Shown here one piece after another: positions 40,555 through 49,297 of a stretch of DNA of 64,000 bases. The notes under the pieces are model-generated. The model did no database searches, was not told the DNA's origin, and saw only the letters and a program-made list of their open reading frames with translations. Numbering within the stretch: position 1 is the first letter of the stretch; the number at the start of each line of letters is the position of its first letter. Source of the DNA: Syntrophaceae bacterium UBA4810 (GTDB lineage: Bacteria; Desulfobacterota; Syntrophia; Syntrophales; Smithellaceae); assembly GCA_002402545.1 (NCBI GenBank), contig DHGA01000061.1, positions 4,654 to 68,653 of the forward strand. Direction: 5' to 3'. The position numbers and the translations under genes are program-made.

Positions 40555-41103
40555 ATGGCAAAAGTCAAAGAAGTTAAAAAATCTTTCGGCCAGGGCATAA
40601 GAGCTTATCGCGAAGAAAGAAAGATGAGCATAAAAGACCTGGCGCATGAAACCGGATATCCCGCAGACGTTCTGGAAAAAGTGGAAGCAGACAAGGTGAC
40701 TCCGCCGGTGGCTCTTGTATTGCAGCTGAGTCGCGCGTTAAAGATTGATGTGGAAGCGCTGGAAGACGAAAAAGGCAAAAAAACCGCGTCGCGCGTGAAA
40801 AGCCAGAAAAAACGCGCTGGTTCCTACGCCTACACTCAATTGACCAAAGCAGGTTCGGACAAGCACCTGGGCGCATACCGCGTAACCATTGAACCGAACA
40901 CGGCCCATGAAGGGGTGGAATACCACCATGATGGTGAAGAATTCATTTATGTTTTAAAGGGCAGGCTTTCCATATCGGTGGGCAAAAATACCAGTGTATT
41001 GGAGCGGGGGGAATGCATTCATTTTAATTCGGCGCTTCATCACGCGCTCAGCAATCCTTCCGGCGAAAAAACAGAATTACTTGTGGTTTTATACATTCCC
41101 TGA
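40555..41103 (+). CDS. XRE-family regulator with C-terminal cupin domain
   Basis: A 182-residue transcription regulator. Residues ~10-65 form the helix-turn-helix (FGQGIRAYREERKMSIKDLAHETGYPADVLEKVE, in parts). A basic linker (KGKKTASRVKSQKKR) follows, then a cupin fold with VEYHHDGEEFIYVLKGRLSISVG and LERGECIHFNSALHHALSNPSGE. The metal/ligand residues HH..E..H are present. Such regulators sense a small metabolite through the cupin and often control the adjacent gene. Here the next gene, an acyl-CoA dehydrogenase, starts 11 bases downstream, so control of fatty or aromatic acid oxidation is likely. Confidence 0.9.
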   Translation: MAKVKEVKKSFGQGIRAYREERKMSIKDLAHETGYPADVLEKVEADKVTPPVALVLQLSRALKIDVEALEDEKGKKTASRVKSQKKRAGSYAYTQLTKAGSDKHLGAYRVTIEPNTAHEGVEYHHDGEEFIYVLKGRLSISVGKNTSVLERGECIHFNSALHHALSNPSGEKTELLVVLYIP

Positions 41104-41114
41104 CGGCGGCATCT

Positions 41115-42254
41115 ATGGCTTTTGAAATCTCCAGCGAACAAGAAATGATCAGGCTCATGGCGCGTGATTTTGCTAAAAAAGAGCTCGAACCTAAGGCGGC
41201 CGAATGGGACAGACACGGCATCTTTCCCCTGGAAGCAGTAAAAAAGATGGGTGATGTTGGGCTGTTGGGAATGATGGTCCCGCCGGAGATGGGCGGCTCG
41301 GGCGCCGGCGCGGTTGCCTACTCGCTGGCCTTGCAGGAAATCGCCTACGCCTGCGCATCAAGCGCCGTTACCATGTCGGTGGCCAATCTCTCCACGGAGC
41401 CACTGCTTAAATTCGGCACCAAAGAGCAAAAAGAAAAATGGCTGACCGGATTGGCGGCTGGTTCCCTTCTGGGGGCATTCGCCTTGACGGAGCCGGGTGC
41501 TGGTTCCGACCCCGGTTCGATGACAACTACGGCCGTGTTAAAAAAAGATAAATACATACTAAATGGCTCAAAAGTATTTATCACGCACGGTCAACAAGCC
41601 GATTTAATTAATCTCATCGCCCGCACCGGTCAGGAAAAGGGAAGCCGGGGCCTTTCCGCTTTTCTCGTGGAAAAGGGAACGCCCGGTTTTAAGATAGGAA
41701 CAAAAGAAGAAAAGCTGGGGCTGAGAGCGTCAAACACGGTAGAGCTTATTTTTGAAGACTGTGAAATTCCCGCGGCAAATTTATTGGGCAATCCAGGCGA
41801 AGGATTCAAGGTGGCCATGCTCGCGCTGGACAGCGGACGAATCGGCATCGCATCCCAGGCGGTGGGAATCGCCCGCGCCTGCCTGGACGAAGCGGTTTCC
41901 TACACAAAGGAACGGCGGCAGTTCGGAAAAACCATAAACTCTTTTCAGGCAATACAGTTCATGATCGCCGATGCCGCCACGCAGATTGAAGCCGCATCCT
42001 GGCTTACGCTGGCGGCCGCAGACCGTAAAGACAGAGGCGTGAAATTCACTAAAGAAGCTTCCATGGCAAAGCTTTTCGCCTCGGAGGCGGCAAACGCGAT
42101 TTCCTATATGGCGCTGCAGGTGCACGGCGGCTACGGATACACAAAGGACTACAAAGTGGAGCGCCTGTTCCGTGACGCGAGGGCCACAACTATTTATGAA
42201 GGCACTTCAGAAATTCAGCGTATTGTCATCGCCAGAGAAATTATCAAGGAATAA
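41115..42254 (+). CDS. Acyl-CoA dehydrogenase
   Basis: A 379-residue FAD flavoenzyme performing the alpha,beta-oxidation of acyl-CoA and passing electrons to Etf. The FAD/substrate motif is GAFALTEPGAGSDPGSM. The C-terminal signature is VHGGYGYTKDYKVERLFRDARATTIYEGTSEIQRIVIAREI (in parts), where the glutamate of IYEGTSE is the catalytic base. VNARNLSTEP-like VANLSTEPLLKFG is also typical. It is in an operon with the upstream XRE-cupin gene. The EtfAB genes lie 1.2 kb away on the opposite strand with a second dehydrogenase. Confidence 0.95.
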   Translation: MAFEISSEQEMIRLMARDFAKKELEPKAAEWDRHGIFPLEAVKKMGDVGLLGMMVPPEMGGSGAGAVAYSLALQEIAYACASSAVTMSVANLSTEPLLKFGTKEQKEKWLTGLAAGSLLGAFALTEPGAGSDPGSMTTTAVLKKDKYILNGSKVFITHGQQADLINLIARTGQEKGSRGLSAFLVEKGTPGFKIGTKEEKLGLRASNTVELIFEDCEIPAANLLGNPGEGFKVAMLALDSGRIGIASQAVGIARACLDEAVSYTKERRQFGKTINSFQAIQFMIADAATQIEAASWLTLAAADRKDRGVKFTKEASMAKLFASEAANAISYMALQVHGGYGYTKDYKVERLFRDARATTIYEGTSEIQRIVIAREIIKE

Positions 42255-42290
42255 ATTTTTCAGAAAAATCAAGAACGGCAGCAGGCGAAC

Positions 42291-42842
42291 ATGAAAATTT
42301 TAATATTAAACGGTAATCCATCCGAAAAAGGCAAAGAAATTGACGGATACATTGAACGGCTGGCCGGCGGAATAAAAAATGCCGGACACACTGTTCAGGT
42401 CTTCACTTTGCGGGATATGAAAATCACTCCTTGTCTGGGCTGTTTCGACTGTTGGGTTAAAACACCTGGTTTATGCAGCATCAAAGACGACGCTGTCGAA
42501 ATAGCGAAGACATTCATCACGGCGGACCATGTAATCTTCTGTTCACCGCTGCTTATGGGTTTTGTGAGTTCTGTTTTGAAAAACGCGATGGACAGAAAGC
42601 TCCCTTTGATTCATCCCCATCTGGAAGAAATAGAAGGCGAGGTGCACCATAAAAAGCGTTACGACAAATATCCGCTTCTTTCCTTCCTCCTGGAAAAAGA
42701 AGAAGGCACTGATGAAGAAGACCTGTCAATCGTCACGGATATTTTTCGGCGCGAGTCAATTAATTTGAGATCCGCGTTGGGCTTTGTCCACGTGACCGAT
42801 ACACCCGTCAAGGAGATGCTCAATGAACTTGGTATTCATTAA
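42291..42842 (+). CDS. Flavodoxin-like NAD(P)H-dependent oxidoreductase
   Basis: A 183-residue FMN-binding protein. The phosphate loop is LILNGNPSEKGKEIDGYI, followed by ITPCLGCFDCWVKTPGLCSIKDDA, the cysteine-rich loop of iron-sulfur flavoprotein-like NADPH-dependent FMN reductases. ADHVIFCSPLLMGFVSSVLKNAMDR is the third FMN-binding strand. The four cysteines (C-x2-C-x2-C, then C) could hold a 4Fe-4S cluster, as in archaeal Isf-type proteins, but this is not certain. It overlaps the next gene by 20 bases. Confidence 0.85.
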   Translation: MKILILNGNPSEKGKEIDGYIERLAGGIKNAGHTVQVFTLRDMKITPCLGCFDCWVKTPGLCSIKDDAVEIAKTFITADHVIFCSPLLMGFVSSVLKNAMDRKLPLIHPHLEEIEGEVHHKKRYDKYPLLSFLLEKEEGTDEEDLSIVTDIFRRESINLRSALGFVHVTDTPVKEMLNELGIH

Positions 42843-43479
42843 CGGTTCGCCGCGCACAACAAAAAGCAATACCGGAAAACTGATGGATCGTTTTCTCCGG
42901 GGTTTTCAGGAAACTGCCGGTAACACCTTTGATCAGGAATATTTGTTCAAGCACAGGAAATATTTCGGTCAGCTGGTGGAGAAATTCGCGGCGGCAGAAA
43001 ACGTAATTATCGGCTTCCCTCTCTATGTGGACGCGATGCCGGGAAGTGTTAAGGAATTCATTGAAGCGCTGGAGCCTCTTACCGGTAGAAAAAATCTACC
43101 CGCACTGGGGTTCGTTGTTCAGTGCGGTTTCCCGGAAACTGCGCATCTGCGCTTTGTGGCCAGATATTGTGAAAAGCTTGCGCGCCGTCTCGGCTGTCAA
43201 CCTCTGGGCAGCATTCTGAAAGGCGGCTGCGAGGGTCTTGATGTTCAGCCAGATTTTCTGAAGGCCAAATACTTTTCTTCCTTCTATGCCATCGGTGCCC
43301 ATTTCGGCAAGACAGGCAATTTTGACGAAACCCTTCTTAAAAAACTAGCCCATCCGGAACACCTGAAAGCGGAAAACATGCTTCAGCTCATTCCGTTTAT
43401 CAACCAGGGTTTATGGGACGCGCAGATGGAAAAAAACAACGTGCTGGATAAGAGCTTTGACCGGCCTCTGCTGCCTTGA
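42823..43479 (+). CDS. Flavodoxin-fold family protein, second of pair
   Basis: A 218-residue protein. MNLVFINGSPRTTKSNTGKLMDRF is the FMN phosphate loop, and AENVIIGFPLYVDAMPGSVKEFIEAL the next flavin-binding segment. It lacks the cysteine motif of its upstream partner. A ggag lies 7 bases before the ATG inside the preceding gene, and the 20-base overlap shows coupled translation. The two probably form a heteromer or successive steps of one redox function. Confidence 0.82.
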   Translation: MNLVFINGSPRTTKSNTGKLMDRFLRGFQETAGNTFDQEYLFKHRKYFGQLVEKFAAAENVIIGFPLYVDAMPGSVKEFIEALEPLTGRKNLPALGFVVQCGFPETAHLRFVARYCEKLARRLGCQPLGSILKGGCEGLDVQPDFLKAKYFSSFYAIGAHFGKTGNFDETLLKKLAHPEHLKAENMLQLIPFINQGLWDAQMEKNNVLDKSFDRPLLP

Positions 43480-43491
43480 AAATCAGGCTGG

Positions 43492-44493
43492 CTATTCCCG
43501 AATACGTTTTTTTAGTTCTTTAATCAGACTGTTGAGGACATCGCTCGCGTCAGCCACCATGGCAACATCGGCCATTTTCATCATCGTGGCCTGCGGGTTT
43601 TTATTGATGGCCACGATAAAATCCGCCTCGCCCAGTCCCGCCGTGTGCTGAATCGCGCCACTGATGCCGAAGGAAAAAAGAATTTTCGGTTTGATGTGCT
43701 TTCCCGCTTGGCCGACCAGTGCGTCATGATCCGCCCAGCCCGCGTAGACAACAGGCCGCGTCGCACCGACGCCGCCGCCTAAAATTCTGGCCAGTTCATG
43801 AAGTTTGGCAAAATTATTTTTATTACCCATACCGCGGCCGCCGCAGACAATCACCTGCGCGTTTTCAATGGAATGCTCTTTTTCCGCGCAACGTTCATAC
43901 TCGATAAGCCGTACACGCGGTTCGGGCAAATCCTTTATCAATGGCAGTCGCTCCACCTGCGCTTTGCGGCTGTTGTCATGCGGGATTTCCTTAAACGTTC
44001 CGGGACGGACAGTCGCCATCTGCGGGCGGTGATATTCGGTGACGATTTCCGCCAGCATGTTGCCGCCGAAAGAAGGCGCGATCTGTACCAGCAGTCCCTC
44101 CGGGGAAATTTCCAAGCCGACGCAATCAGCCGACAAACCTGTTTTCAGGCGTTTGGCCAAACGCGGGGCGAATTCACGGCCGAAATCCGTCGCGCCGATT
44201 AAAATTATTTCCGGATCACGCTCGCGGGCCAGATTTTCCATAATCACCAGATATTGCTCCGTGCTGTAACTTTTGAGCGCCGGGTCATCGATGGCCAGAA
44301 TCCTGTCCGCGCCGTGCGCCGTGTATTCCATAATCCATTCGTTGATTTCATGGCCGAAGACCAGAGCGCACACTTCCGCGTTAATGGCTTTGGCCAAATC
44401 CATCGCTTTGGAAATAAGCTGCAGCGTTACACGGTTCTGATAATAATTGCGGTAATCGCCGAAAACCCAGATGCTTTTCTTTTTATTTTCCAC
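43492..44493 (-). CDS. etfA: Electron transfer flavoprotein, alpha subunit
   Basis: About 333 residues. The C-terminal FAD-binding domain is clear: VVCGGRGMGNKNNFAKLHELARILGGGVGATRPVVYAGWADHDALVGQAGKHIKPKILFSFGISGAIQHTAGLGEADFIVAINKNPQATMMKMADVAMVADA (in parts). GRGMG, GATRP, GQ-G-K and GISGAIQH are the standard FAD contacts. The GTG at 44493 follows AAGGGAAAG; a TTG at 44514 would give seven more residues. Either start overlaps etfB. It forms a dimer with EtfB and takes electrons from the acyl-CoA dehydrogenases. Confidence 0.95.
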   Translation of the reverse strand: MENKKKSIWVFGDYRNYYQNRVTLQLISKAMDLAKAINAEVCALVFGHEINEWIMEYTAHGADRILAIDDPALKSYSTEQYLVIMENLARERDPEIILIGATDFGREFAPRLAKRLKTGLSADCVGLEISPEGLLVQIAPSFGGNMLAEIVTEYHRPQMATVRPGTFKEIPHDNSRKAQVERLPLIKDLPEPRVRLIEYERCAEKEHSIENAQVIVCGGRGMGNKNNFAKLHELARILGGGVGATRPVVYAGWADHDALVGQAGKHIKPKILFSFGISGAIQHTAGLGEADFIVAINKNPQATMMKMADVAMVADASDVLNSLIKELKKRIRE

Positions 44494-45319
44494 GCGTGCG
44501 TTCTTTCCCTTCAATCGATTTGCCGATTACCGTGCTGATTTTTCTTTCGTACTTATTGAGAAATTCATGGACCACATTTACCGCGACGCCGGTGAAAAAC
44601 TCGTTTTCTTTTTGTGTCTTTCGCAAAAACACCCGGCGGACTTTCGTCCGCGAGCCTTCCTTCTGGACATCCGCGGCGACAATACCCAACGTGGCAGTAT
44701 CCATAACTTTAATCTGGTTTTCGTCAAAGGCGCTTTGCAGTCCGCCCAAGCCCACGTAGCGCGGCAGATAATTTTCCATGGATACGGTCACGAGCGCGGG
44801 GCATTCCATTTCCATCGTTTCGCGGAAATTATCGACGATACGCCGCACGCGCAGCGTCCTGCCGTTAACTTCAATTTTTTCCGCGTAAGCAACCGCGGGA
44901 AGATTCATTCTTTCCGCGAGCTGCGGCCCGACCTGCGCCGTTTCGCTGTCCGCGGTAAACGCGCCGCATAAAATCAGATCCGCCTTATCGCATTGTTTAT
45001 TTATCGTCTGCGCGAGAATCCAGGATGTCGCGTAAGTGTCGGAGCCGGCCAAAATTTTATCACAGATTAAAATAGTGCTGTCCGCGCCCATCGCCAGCGC
45101 CTCATAAAGCACCTCTTTAGCCGCGGGAGGCCCCATCGTGATAACCGTAAGATGCGCGGAATGTTTTTCTTTTATTTGCAGCGCCGCTTCGAGGGCGTGC
45201 TTGCAGGCGGGATTCATCATTCCCGGCGCGAGATCACGCCTGAGTGTGCCGGTTTTTTCATCCCACGGAAGTTCCGTCACCATGGGAACCTGCTTTATGC
45301 AAACGACAAGTTTTAACAT
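44483..45319 (-). CDS. etfB: Electron transfer flavoprotein, beta subunit
   Basis: A 278-residue protein with the EtfB pattern: LVVCIKQVP, RRDLAPGMMNPACKHALEAALQIKE and HLTVITMGPPAAKEVLYEALAMGADSTILICD (in parts), then LAQTINKQCDKADLILCGAFTADSETAQVGPQLAE. AMP would be held by the AMGADS and ADSETAQVGP segments. It is the middle gene of a minus-strand operon (acyl-CoA dehydrogenase, etfB, etfA), with the dehydrogenase stop 6 bases upstream. No bifurcating partner is seen nearby. Confidence 0.95.
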   Translation of the reverse strand: MLKLVVCIKQVPMVTELPWDEKTGTLRRDLAPGMMNPACKHALEAALQIKEKHSAHLTVITMGPPAAKEVLYEALAMGADSTILICDKILAGSDTYATSWILAQTINKQCDKADLILCGAFTADSETAQVGPQLAERMNLPAVAYAEKIEVNGRTLRVRRIVDNFRETMEMECPALVTVSMENYLPRYVGLGGLQSAFDENQIKVMDTATLGIVAADVQKEGSRTKVRRVFLRKTQKENEFFTGVAVNVVHEFLNKYERKISTVIGKSIEGKERTRGK

Positions 45320-45325
45320 GAAAAC

Positions 45326-46477
45326 CTACAGTGTCAGTTTTGACAGTACCGCGCGCGCGATGACCATGCGCTGAATTTCGCTCGTGCCTTCATAAATCTC
45401 CGTTACTTTGGCGTCGCGGAAATATCTTTCCACATCGTATTCCTTACTGTAACCGTAACCGCCGTGAATCTGCACAGCCAGTGATGTTGTCTTGGACGCA
45501 AGCGTACTGCAATAAAGTTTTGCCATCGCCGCTTCGCAGCCGTAAGGCTCGCCCGCGTCTTTTAGCTCGCAGGCGCGGTATAAAAGCAGGCGCGCCGCCG
45601 CCTGCTCGGTCGCCATATCGGCAATATAATTTTGAATGGTCTGGAGCGAGGCAATCGGCTTTTTAAACTGCTGTCTTTCCTTGGCGTATTTTACCGCCGC
45701 TTCAAACGCGCCCTGAGCGATGCCCAAAGCCTGCGCCGCCACGCCGATGCGGCCGTTATCCAGCGTGGTCATACCGATTTTCATTCCCATGCCCAGTTTG
45801 CCCAGAATATTTTCTTCCGGCACGCGGCAGTTTTCAAAAAAAAGTGAAGAGACGGGATTGGCGCGCATGCCGCAGAGGTCTTCAAGCTCGCCGCGCAAGA
45901 AACCTTCGCAGGAACTCTCCACGATAAACACGGAGCTTTGCAGTTGCTTCTGATCGGAATTAGTCAGCGCGAAAATCAGCGCCAAATCACAAATGCCGCC
46001 GTTGGTGACAAAAATTTTTGTACCGTTTAAAACATAACCCTTGCCGTCTTGCACCGCCGTGGTTTCCACGGAACCAGCGTCGGAGCCGGCATTGGCTTCC
46101 GTAAGGCTAAACGCGCCGATCATTTCCCCGCTGGCCAGCTTGGGCAGATAGTGTTCATTTTGTTTTTTGTTGCCGAACTGCAGAAACGGAAAAACAGCAA
46201 CACCGTTGTGCACGGTAACACACAGGCCCACCGCCGCGCATACGCGGGAAAGCTCTTCCACCACAATGGCCGCGCTAACCGAGTCCAGCGCCGCGCCGCC
46301 GAATTCCTTCGGAACCTGCAGACCGAAATAGTTAAGCTTTTTCATTTTTTCGGCCACCGCAGTTGGAAAGGTGGCGTTTTTGTCAATTTCCGCAGCAATC
46401 GGTGCCAATTCTGTTTCCGCGAAATGGCGCGCGGAATCGCGGATAAGTTTGTGTTTCATGCAGGGATTAAATTGCAA
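45326..46477 (-). CDS. Acyl-CoA dehydrogenase, first gene of etf operon
   Basis: A 383-residue flavoenzyme. GAFSLTEANAGSDAGSVETT is the FAD-binding motif, and VQIHGGYGYSKEYDVERYFRDAKVTEIYEGTSEIQRMVIARAVL (in parts) the C-terminal signature with the catalytic glutamate in YEGT. The longest start is a TTG at 46477; the ATG at 46459 would shorten it by six residues. Directly followed by etfB and etfA. It differs clearly from the dehydrogenase at 41115, so substrate ranges probably differ. Confidence 0.94.
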   Translation of the reverse strand: MQFNPCMKHKLIRDSARHFAETELAPIAAEIDKNATFPTAVAEKMKKLNYFGLQVPKEFGGAALDSVSAAIVVEELSRVCAAVGLCVTVHNGVAVFPFLQFGNKKQNEHYLPKLASGEMIGAFSLTEANAGSDAGSVETTAVQDGKGYVLNGTKIFVTNGGICDLALIFALTNSDQKQLQSSVFIVESSCEGFLRGELEDLCGMRANPVSSLFFENCRVPEENILGKLGMGMKIGMTTLDNGRIGVAAQALGIAQGAFEAAVKYAKERQQFKKPIASLQTIQNYIADMATEQAAARLLLYRACELKDAGEPYGCEAAMAKLYCSTLASKTTSLAVQIHGGYGYSKEYDVERYFRDAKVTEIYEGTSEIQRMVIARAVLSKLTL

Positions 46478-46735
46478 AACGCGGGCTCCACTATAATTTT
46501 ATCTGCGTCAAATAACTTAAAATCAGCGTAAAATCAAGGAAATGAATATGGTTTTCTATGTGTTAAGGCGCGCGTAATGCGCCTTGATACATTTTACCTA
46601 ATCCGTCAATTTTTTCGATTACCGGCTCTTAGATACCTGTTATTATTATTGATATAATTTGTTTGTTGGTCTACCCGGGAAACAATCGTATTTTTAATGC
46701 TTACGGCTTTTTTCCCATTAGCATCCGTGTGGTCA

Positions 46736-47041
46736 TCAAATCGCTTTTGCTTTTTCCTGATTTAAGTAATAGCGCCCATCTTCGGTACGGCAAACAGCCT
46801 CGCTGATAACCAGCATCTCCAGAGCTTTTGGCCGGTAATCGCGATACCCAATTTTGAAATATTCAGACTTATCATACTGTAATGCAACAGCTTTTGCTTC
46901 ATTGACCGCGCCTTTTGTTTCCAATTCCCGCATGATTGCCAGGCATATTTTCTTAGTCCACCAGCCTGTCCCGAGCATCGCCAGGATTAAAACAATGAGC
47001 AGTGCTAACATACCAAGAATGATTTGCGTTGATTCGGGCAT
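46736..47041 (-). CDS. Small membrane-anchored hypothetical protein
   Basis: A 101-residue protein with one N-terminal helix (TQIILGMLALLIVLILAMLGTGWW) and a soluble, basic C-terminal part with YFKIGYRDYRPKALEMLVISEAVCRTEDGRYYLN, which resembles a small winged-helix-like tail. Not recognised. No clear Shine-Dalgarno. The 258 bases to its right-hand neighbour's end (46478-46735) hold only a weak hairpin (AAGGCGC/GCGCCTT at 46565-46585). Confidence 0.55.
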   Translation of the reverse strand: MPESTQIILGMLALLIVLILAMLGTGWWTKKICLAIMRELETKGAVNEAKAVALQYDKSEYFKIGYRDYRPKALEMLVISEAVCRTEDGRYYLNQEKAKAI

Positions 47042-47236
47042 AATTTACGTTCTCTGAGAATAATTTTTAACTTTTTAAACAATTTAATTACATGAAGCAA
47101 GACATTTGTCATAACCTGGGCAATAATTTTTTCCTTTTTTAGCGCTGTCATAAAATATTGCTTTTTTCATTATACTTGCTATATTACCTAGCAAAGCTTC
47201 ATAAAATCCTTATTCAGCAATCAAAGAGGAGGGAGT

Positions 47237-48037
47237 ATGAAAAAGAAAAAACCAGCAAAAAAGAAAGTGCCGGCAAAGAAAAAAGCTAAAGCGTTAAAAA
47301 AATCAAAACCCATCAAAAAGAAAAAAGTCGTTAAAAAAGCGGCGGCTCCAAAAAAGAAAAAGGTTGTAAAAAAAGTCAAAGCGGTCAAAAAGGCCAAACC
47401 TGTTAAAAAAGCAAAGGCCGCTAAAAAGGCGAAACCAAAGAAAGCCGCTGTGTCCAAAAAAGCAAAGGCAAAAAAAGTCGCTAGTCCTAAAAAAGCAATT
47501 GCCAAAAAGGTGAAAGCGGTTAAAAAGCCCGCTGTGAAAAAGGCGGCCGCTCCAAAAACAAAAGTATCGCTGCCCGCGACGCCTGCTGTGCAGGATTTAC
47601 AAAGACAAAAAGCGGTCTTCACGTTATGTTCCTGCCAGATGGCAGATCCGTGGTCCATAGAGCAGCAGGCGGCAGAATTAAAAGTTGATCCGCATTGCAT
47701 TATCCAAACATTGGTTATGGAAGACGAAGTCGGCAAACCAATGCTGGTGTTGATGCACGGTGATCAGGAAGTTTCTCCGGAAGAGCTGGCCGCGACCATC
47801 GGAGCTCGGCAGATTGCGGCGTGCAATGAAGAACTGACTGAGGTGCACACCGGCTATGAAAGAGGCGCGATTTCTCCTTTCGGCATCCAGAAAGTAATGC
47901 CCGCTTTTATGGAAAAATCTATCGCCATGATGCCCGAAATTTATGTGGGCGCGGGGCAGCGCGGGCTTCTGGCAAAGATGAAACCTGGCGAACTTATTGA
48001 GAAATTAAAACCTTTTATGGTGAGCATCGCCAAATAA
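47237..48037 (+). CDS. Histone H1-like lysine/alanine-rich N-terminus fused to a YbaK/aminoacyl-tRNA deacylase domain
   Basis: A 266-residue protein in two parts. Residues 1 to about 115 consist almost only of K, A, P and V in KKA/KKAKPVKKAK-like repeats, as in histone H1-like DNA-compacting tails. Residues about 120-266 form a YbaK/ProX-type editing domain (FTLCSCQMADPWSIEQQAAELKVDPHCI, then VLMHGDQEVSPEELAATIGA and TGYERGAISPFGI), in which G-Y-x-x-G-x-x-S-P-F-G is the family signature. YbaK proteins deacylate mischarged tRNA. The positive tail could bind tRNA, DNA or the ribosome. A strong aggaggg Shine-Dalgarno lies before the ATG. The repetitive sequence is native coding sequence, not a simple repeat artefact. 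Confidence 0.8.
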   Translation: MKKKKPAKKKVPAKKKAKALKKSKPIKKKKVVKKAAAPKKKKVVKKVKAVKKAKPVKKAKAAKKAKPKKAAVSKKAKAKKVASPKKAIAKKVKAVKKPAVKKAAAPKTKVSLPATPAVQDLQRQKAVFTLCSCQMADPWSIEQQAAELKVDPHCIIQTLVMEDEVGKPMLVLMHGDQEVSPEELAATIGARQIAACNEELTEVHTGYERGAISPFGIQKVMPAFMEKSIAMMPEIYVGAGQRGLLAKMKPGELIEKLKPFMVSIAK

Positions 48038-48087
48038 CGCGCGGATGTTTTTGGCTATATTGATTCAGTGCCGCAGGTGACAAATGT

Positions 48088-48645
48088 ATGCCGGACAACG
48101 TTATTATCCGCTGTCTCAAATGCGGAACGAAAAATCGCATACCAAACAAAAAATTTCAGGGGCGTTCCGTATGCGGCAAATGCGGCACGCCGCTGGATGA
48201 ATTGATTATCCCATGCCTCAAGTGCGGGACAAAAAACCGCGTGGCGGAAGATAAGCTTAACAAAAAACCATTGTGCGGCAAATGCGGCGATCCGCTGGTG
48301 GTAACACAGCAAAAACCCAAACCGCTTGACGTTACAGATAACACCTTCGCGCGTGAAGTATTGGCTTCCGATATTTCCGTGCTCGTCGATTGCTGGGCGC
48401 CCTGGTGCGGACCTTGCCGCGCCTTGTCGCCCATAATCGATGAACTCGCCTCCGATTACGTAGGCGGCGTCAAGGTTGCCAAGCTAAACGTAGACGAGAA
48501 TCCGCTGACTGCTTCGCAATACGGCATCCAAAGCATCCCGACAATGCTTTTTTTTAAAGAAGGAAAGCTGGTGCAAAGACTGACCGGCGCGCTCCCAAAA
48601 GAAGAAATTGAAAAAAATTTACTGAGCATCATCAAAACAAACTGA
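48088..48645 (+). CDS. Thioredoxin with two N-terminal zinc-ribbon repeats
   Basis: A 185-residue protein. Two near-identical zinc ribbons occupy residues 1-70: IRCLKCGTKNRIPNKKF..CGKCGTPL and IPCLKCGTKNRVAEDKL..CGKCGDPL, each with two CxxC pairs. The thioredoxin domain follows with the active site WAPWCGPCRAL, then GIQSIPTMLFFKEGK with the cis-proline. Thioredoxin 2 (TrxC) has one such ribbon, so this looks like a TrxC in which the ribbon has been duplicated. It is a cytosolic disulfide reductase, with redox control of zinc binding as in TrxC. Confidence 0.92.
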   Translation: MPDNVIIRCLKCGTKNRIPNKKFQGRSVCGKCGTPLDELIIPCLKCGTKNRVAEDKLNKKPLCGKCGDPLVVTQQKPKPLDVTDNTFAREVLASDISVLVDCWAPWCGPCRALSPIIDELASDYVGGVKVAKLNVDENPLTASQYGIQSIPTMLFFKEGKLVQRLTGALPKEEIEKNLLSIIKTN

Positions 48646-48662
48646 TTGCGGACGCCCTCTTC

Positions 48663-49196
48663 ATGGAAAACAATAAACCTTCCCGTGTTTACCGTTGCAA
48701 AATATTCGATGTTTATGAAGAAGATGTGGCGCTGCCCAATGGTCAATCCATTAAACAGACCTGGATTGACCACAAACCAACCGTGGCAATCATTCCGATA
48801 AATGAAAAAAACGAAATCTTTTTGGTAAAACAATACCGCGTAGCCGTGAAAAATCAACTGCTGGAAATTCCCGCCGGAGCTTTTAACGACCATGACGAAC
48901 CTGCCGAAGAATGCGCGCAAAGAGAGCTCGCGGAAGAAACGGGTTTTCGCGCCGGTAAAATGACCCGACTTTACGAAGGCTATTTGCTTGCCGGATACTG
49001 CAATGAATATATGTATTTTTTCCTCGCTTCCGACCTTGTTTACGCACCACTTAAACCCGATGAGGATGAATTTATCGAAGTCGTTCCGAAAAAACTTTCC
49101 GATTTAGAGGCGATGCTGAAAAAAGGCGAAATAGCCGACACAAAAACCGCGCTGGGCATACTCCTAACTTCAAATTACTTTAATAACCATAAATAA
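48663..49196 (+). CDS. Nudix hydrolase, ADP-ribose pyrophosphatase-like
   Basis: A 177-residue protein. The Nudix box GAFNDHDEPAEECAQRELAEETGF shows G-x5-E-x7-R-E-x-x-E-E-x-G. The preceding FLVKQYRVAVKNQLLEIPAG matches ADP-ribose pyrophosphatases (R-x-x-V-x-x-x-x-x-E-x-P-A-G). It would split ADP-ribose or related nucleoside diphosphate derivatives. It starts 17 bases after the thioredoxin gene, on the same strand. Confidence 0.92.
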   Translation: MENNKPSRVYRCKIFDVYEEDVALPNGQSIKQTWIDHKPTVAIIPINEKNEIFLVKQYRVAVKNQLLEIPAGAFNDHDEPAEECAQRELAEETGFRAGKMTRLYEGYLLAGYCNEYMYFFLASDLVYAPLKPDEDEFIEVVPKKLSDLEAMLKKGEIADTKTALGILLTSNYFNNHK

Positions 49197-49297
49197 ATAG
49201 ACGCCCTTTCGCGCAGGAAAGATTCTTGCCAGAGCAACAAAGTTTTGTTAGACTTTATTCATAATTGTTCTTTACGACGAAGAGACTAAACTAACAC

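Noticed and set aside
46565..46585. Hairpin AAGGCGC/GCGCCTT as a terminator
   Set aside because: Only seven base pairs, no T run on either strand, and not placed just after a gene end.
47221..47736. 171-codon minus-strand ORF rich in Phe, Ala and Leu that looks like a membrane protein
   Set aside because: It is the antisense of the Lys/Ala repeat (KKA codons read backwards as FF/A/L). The plus-strand gene has the better Shine-Dalgarno and a real domain.
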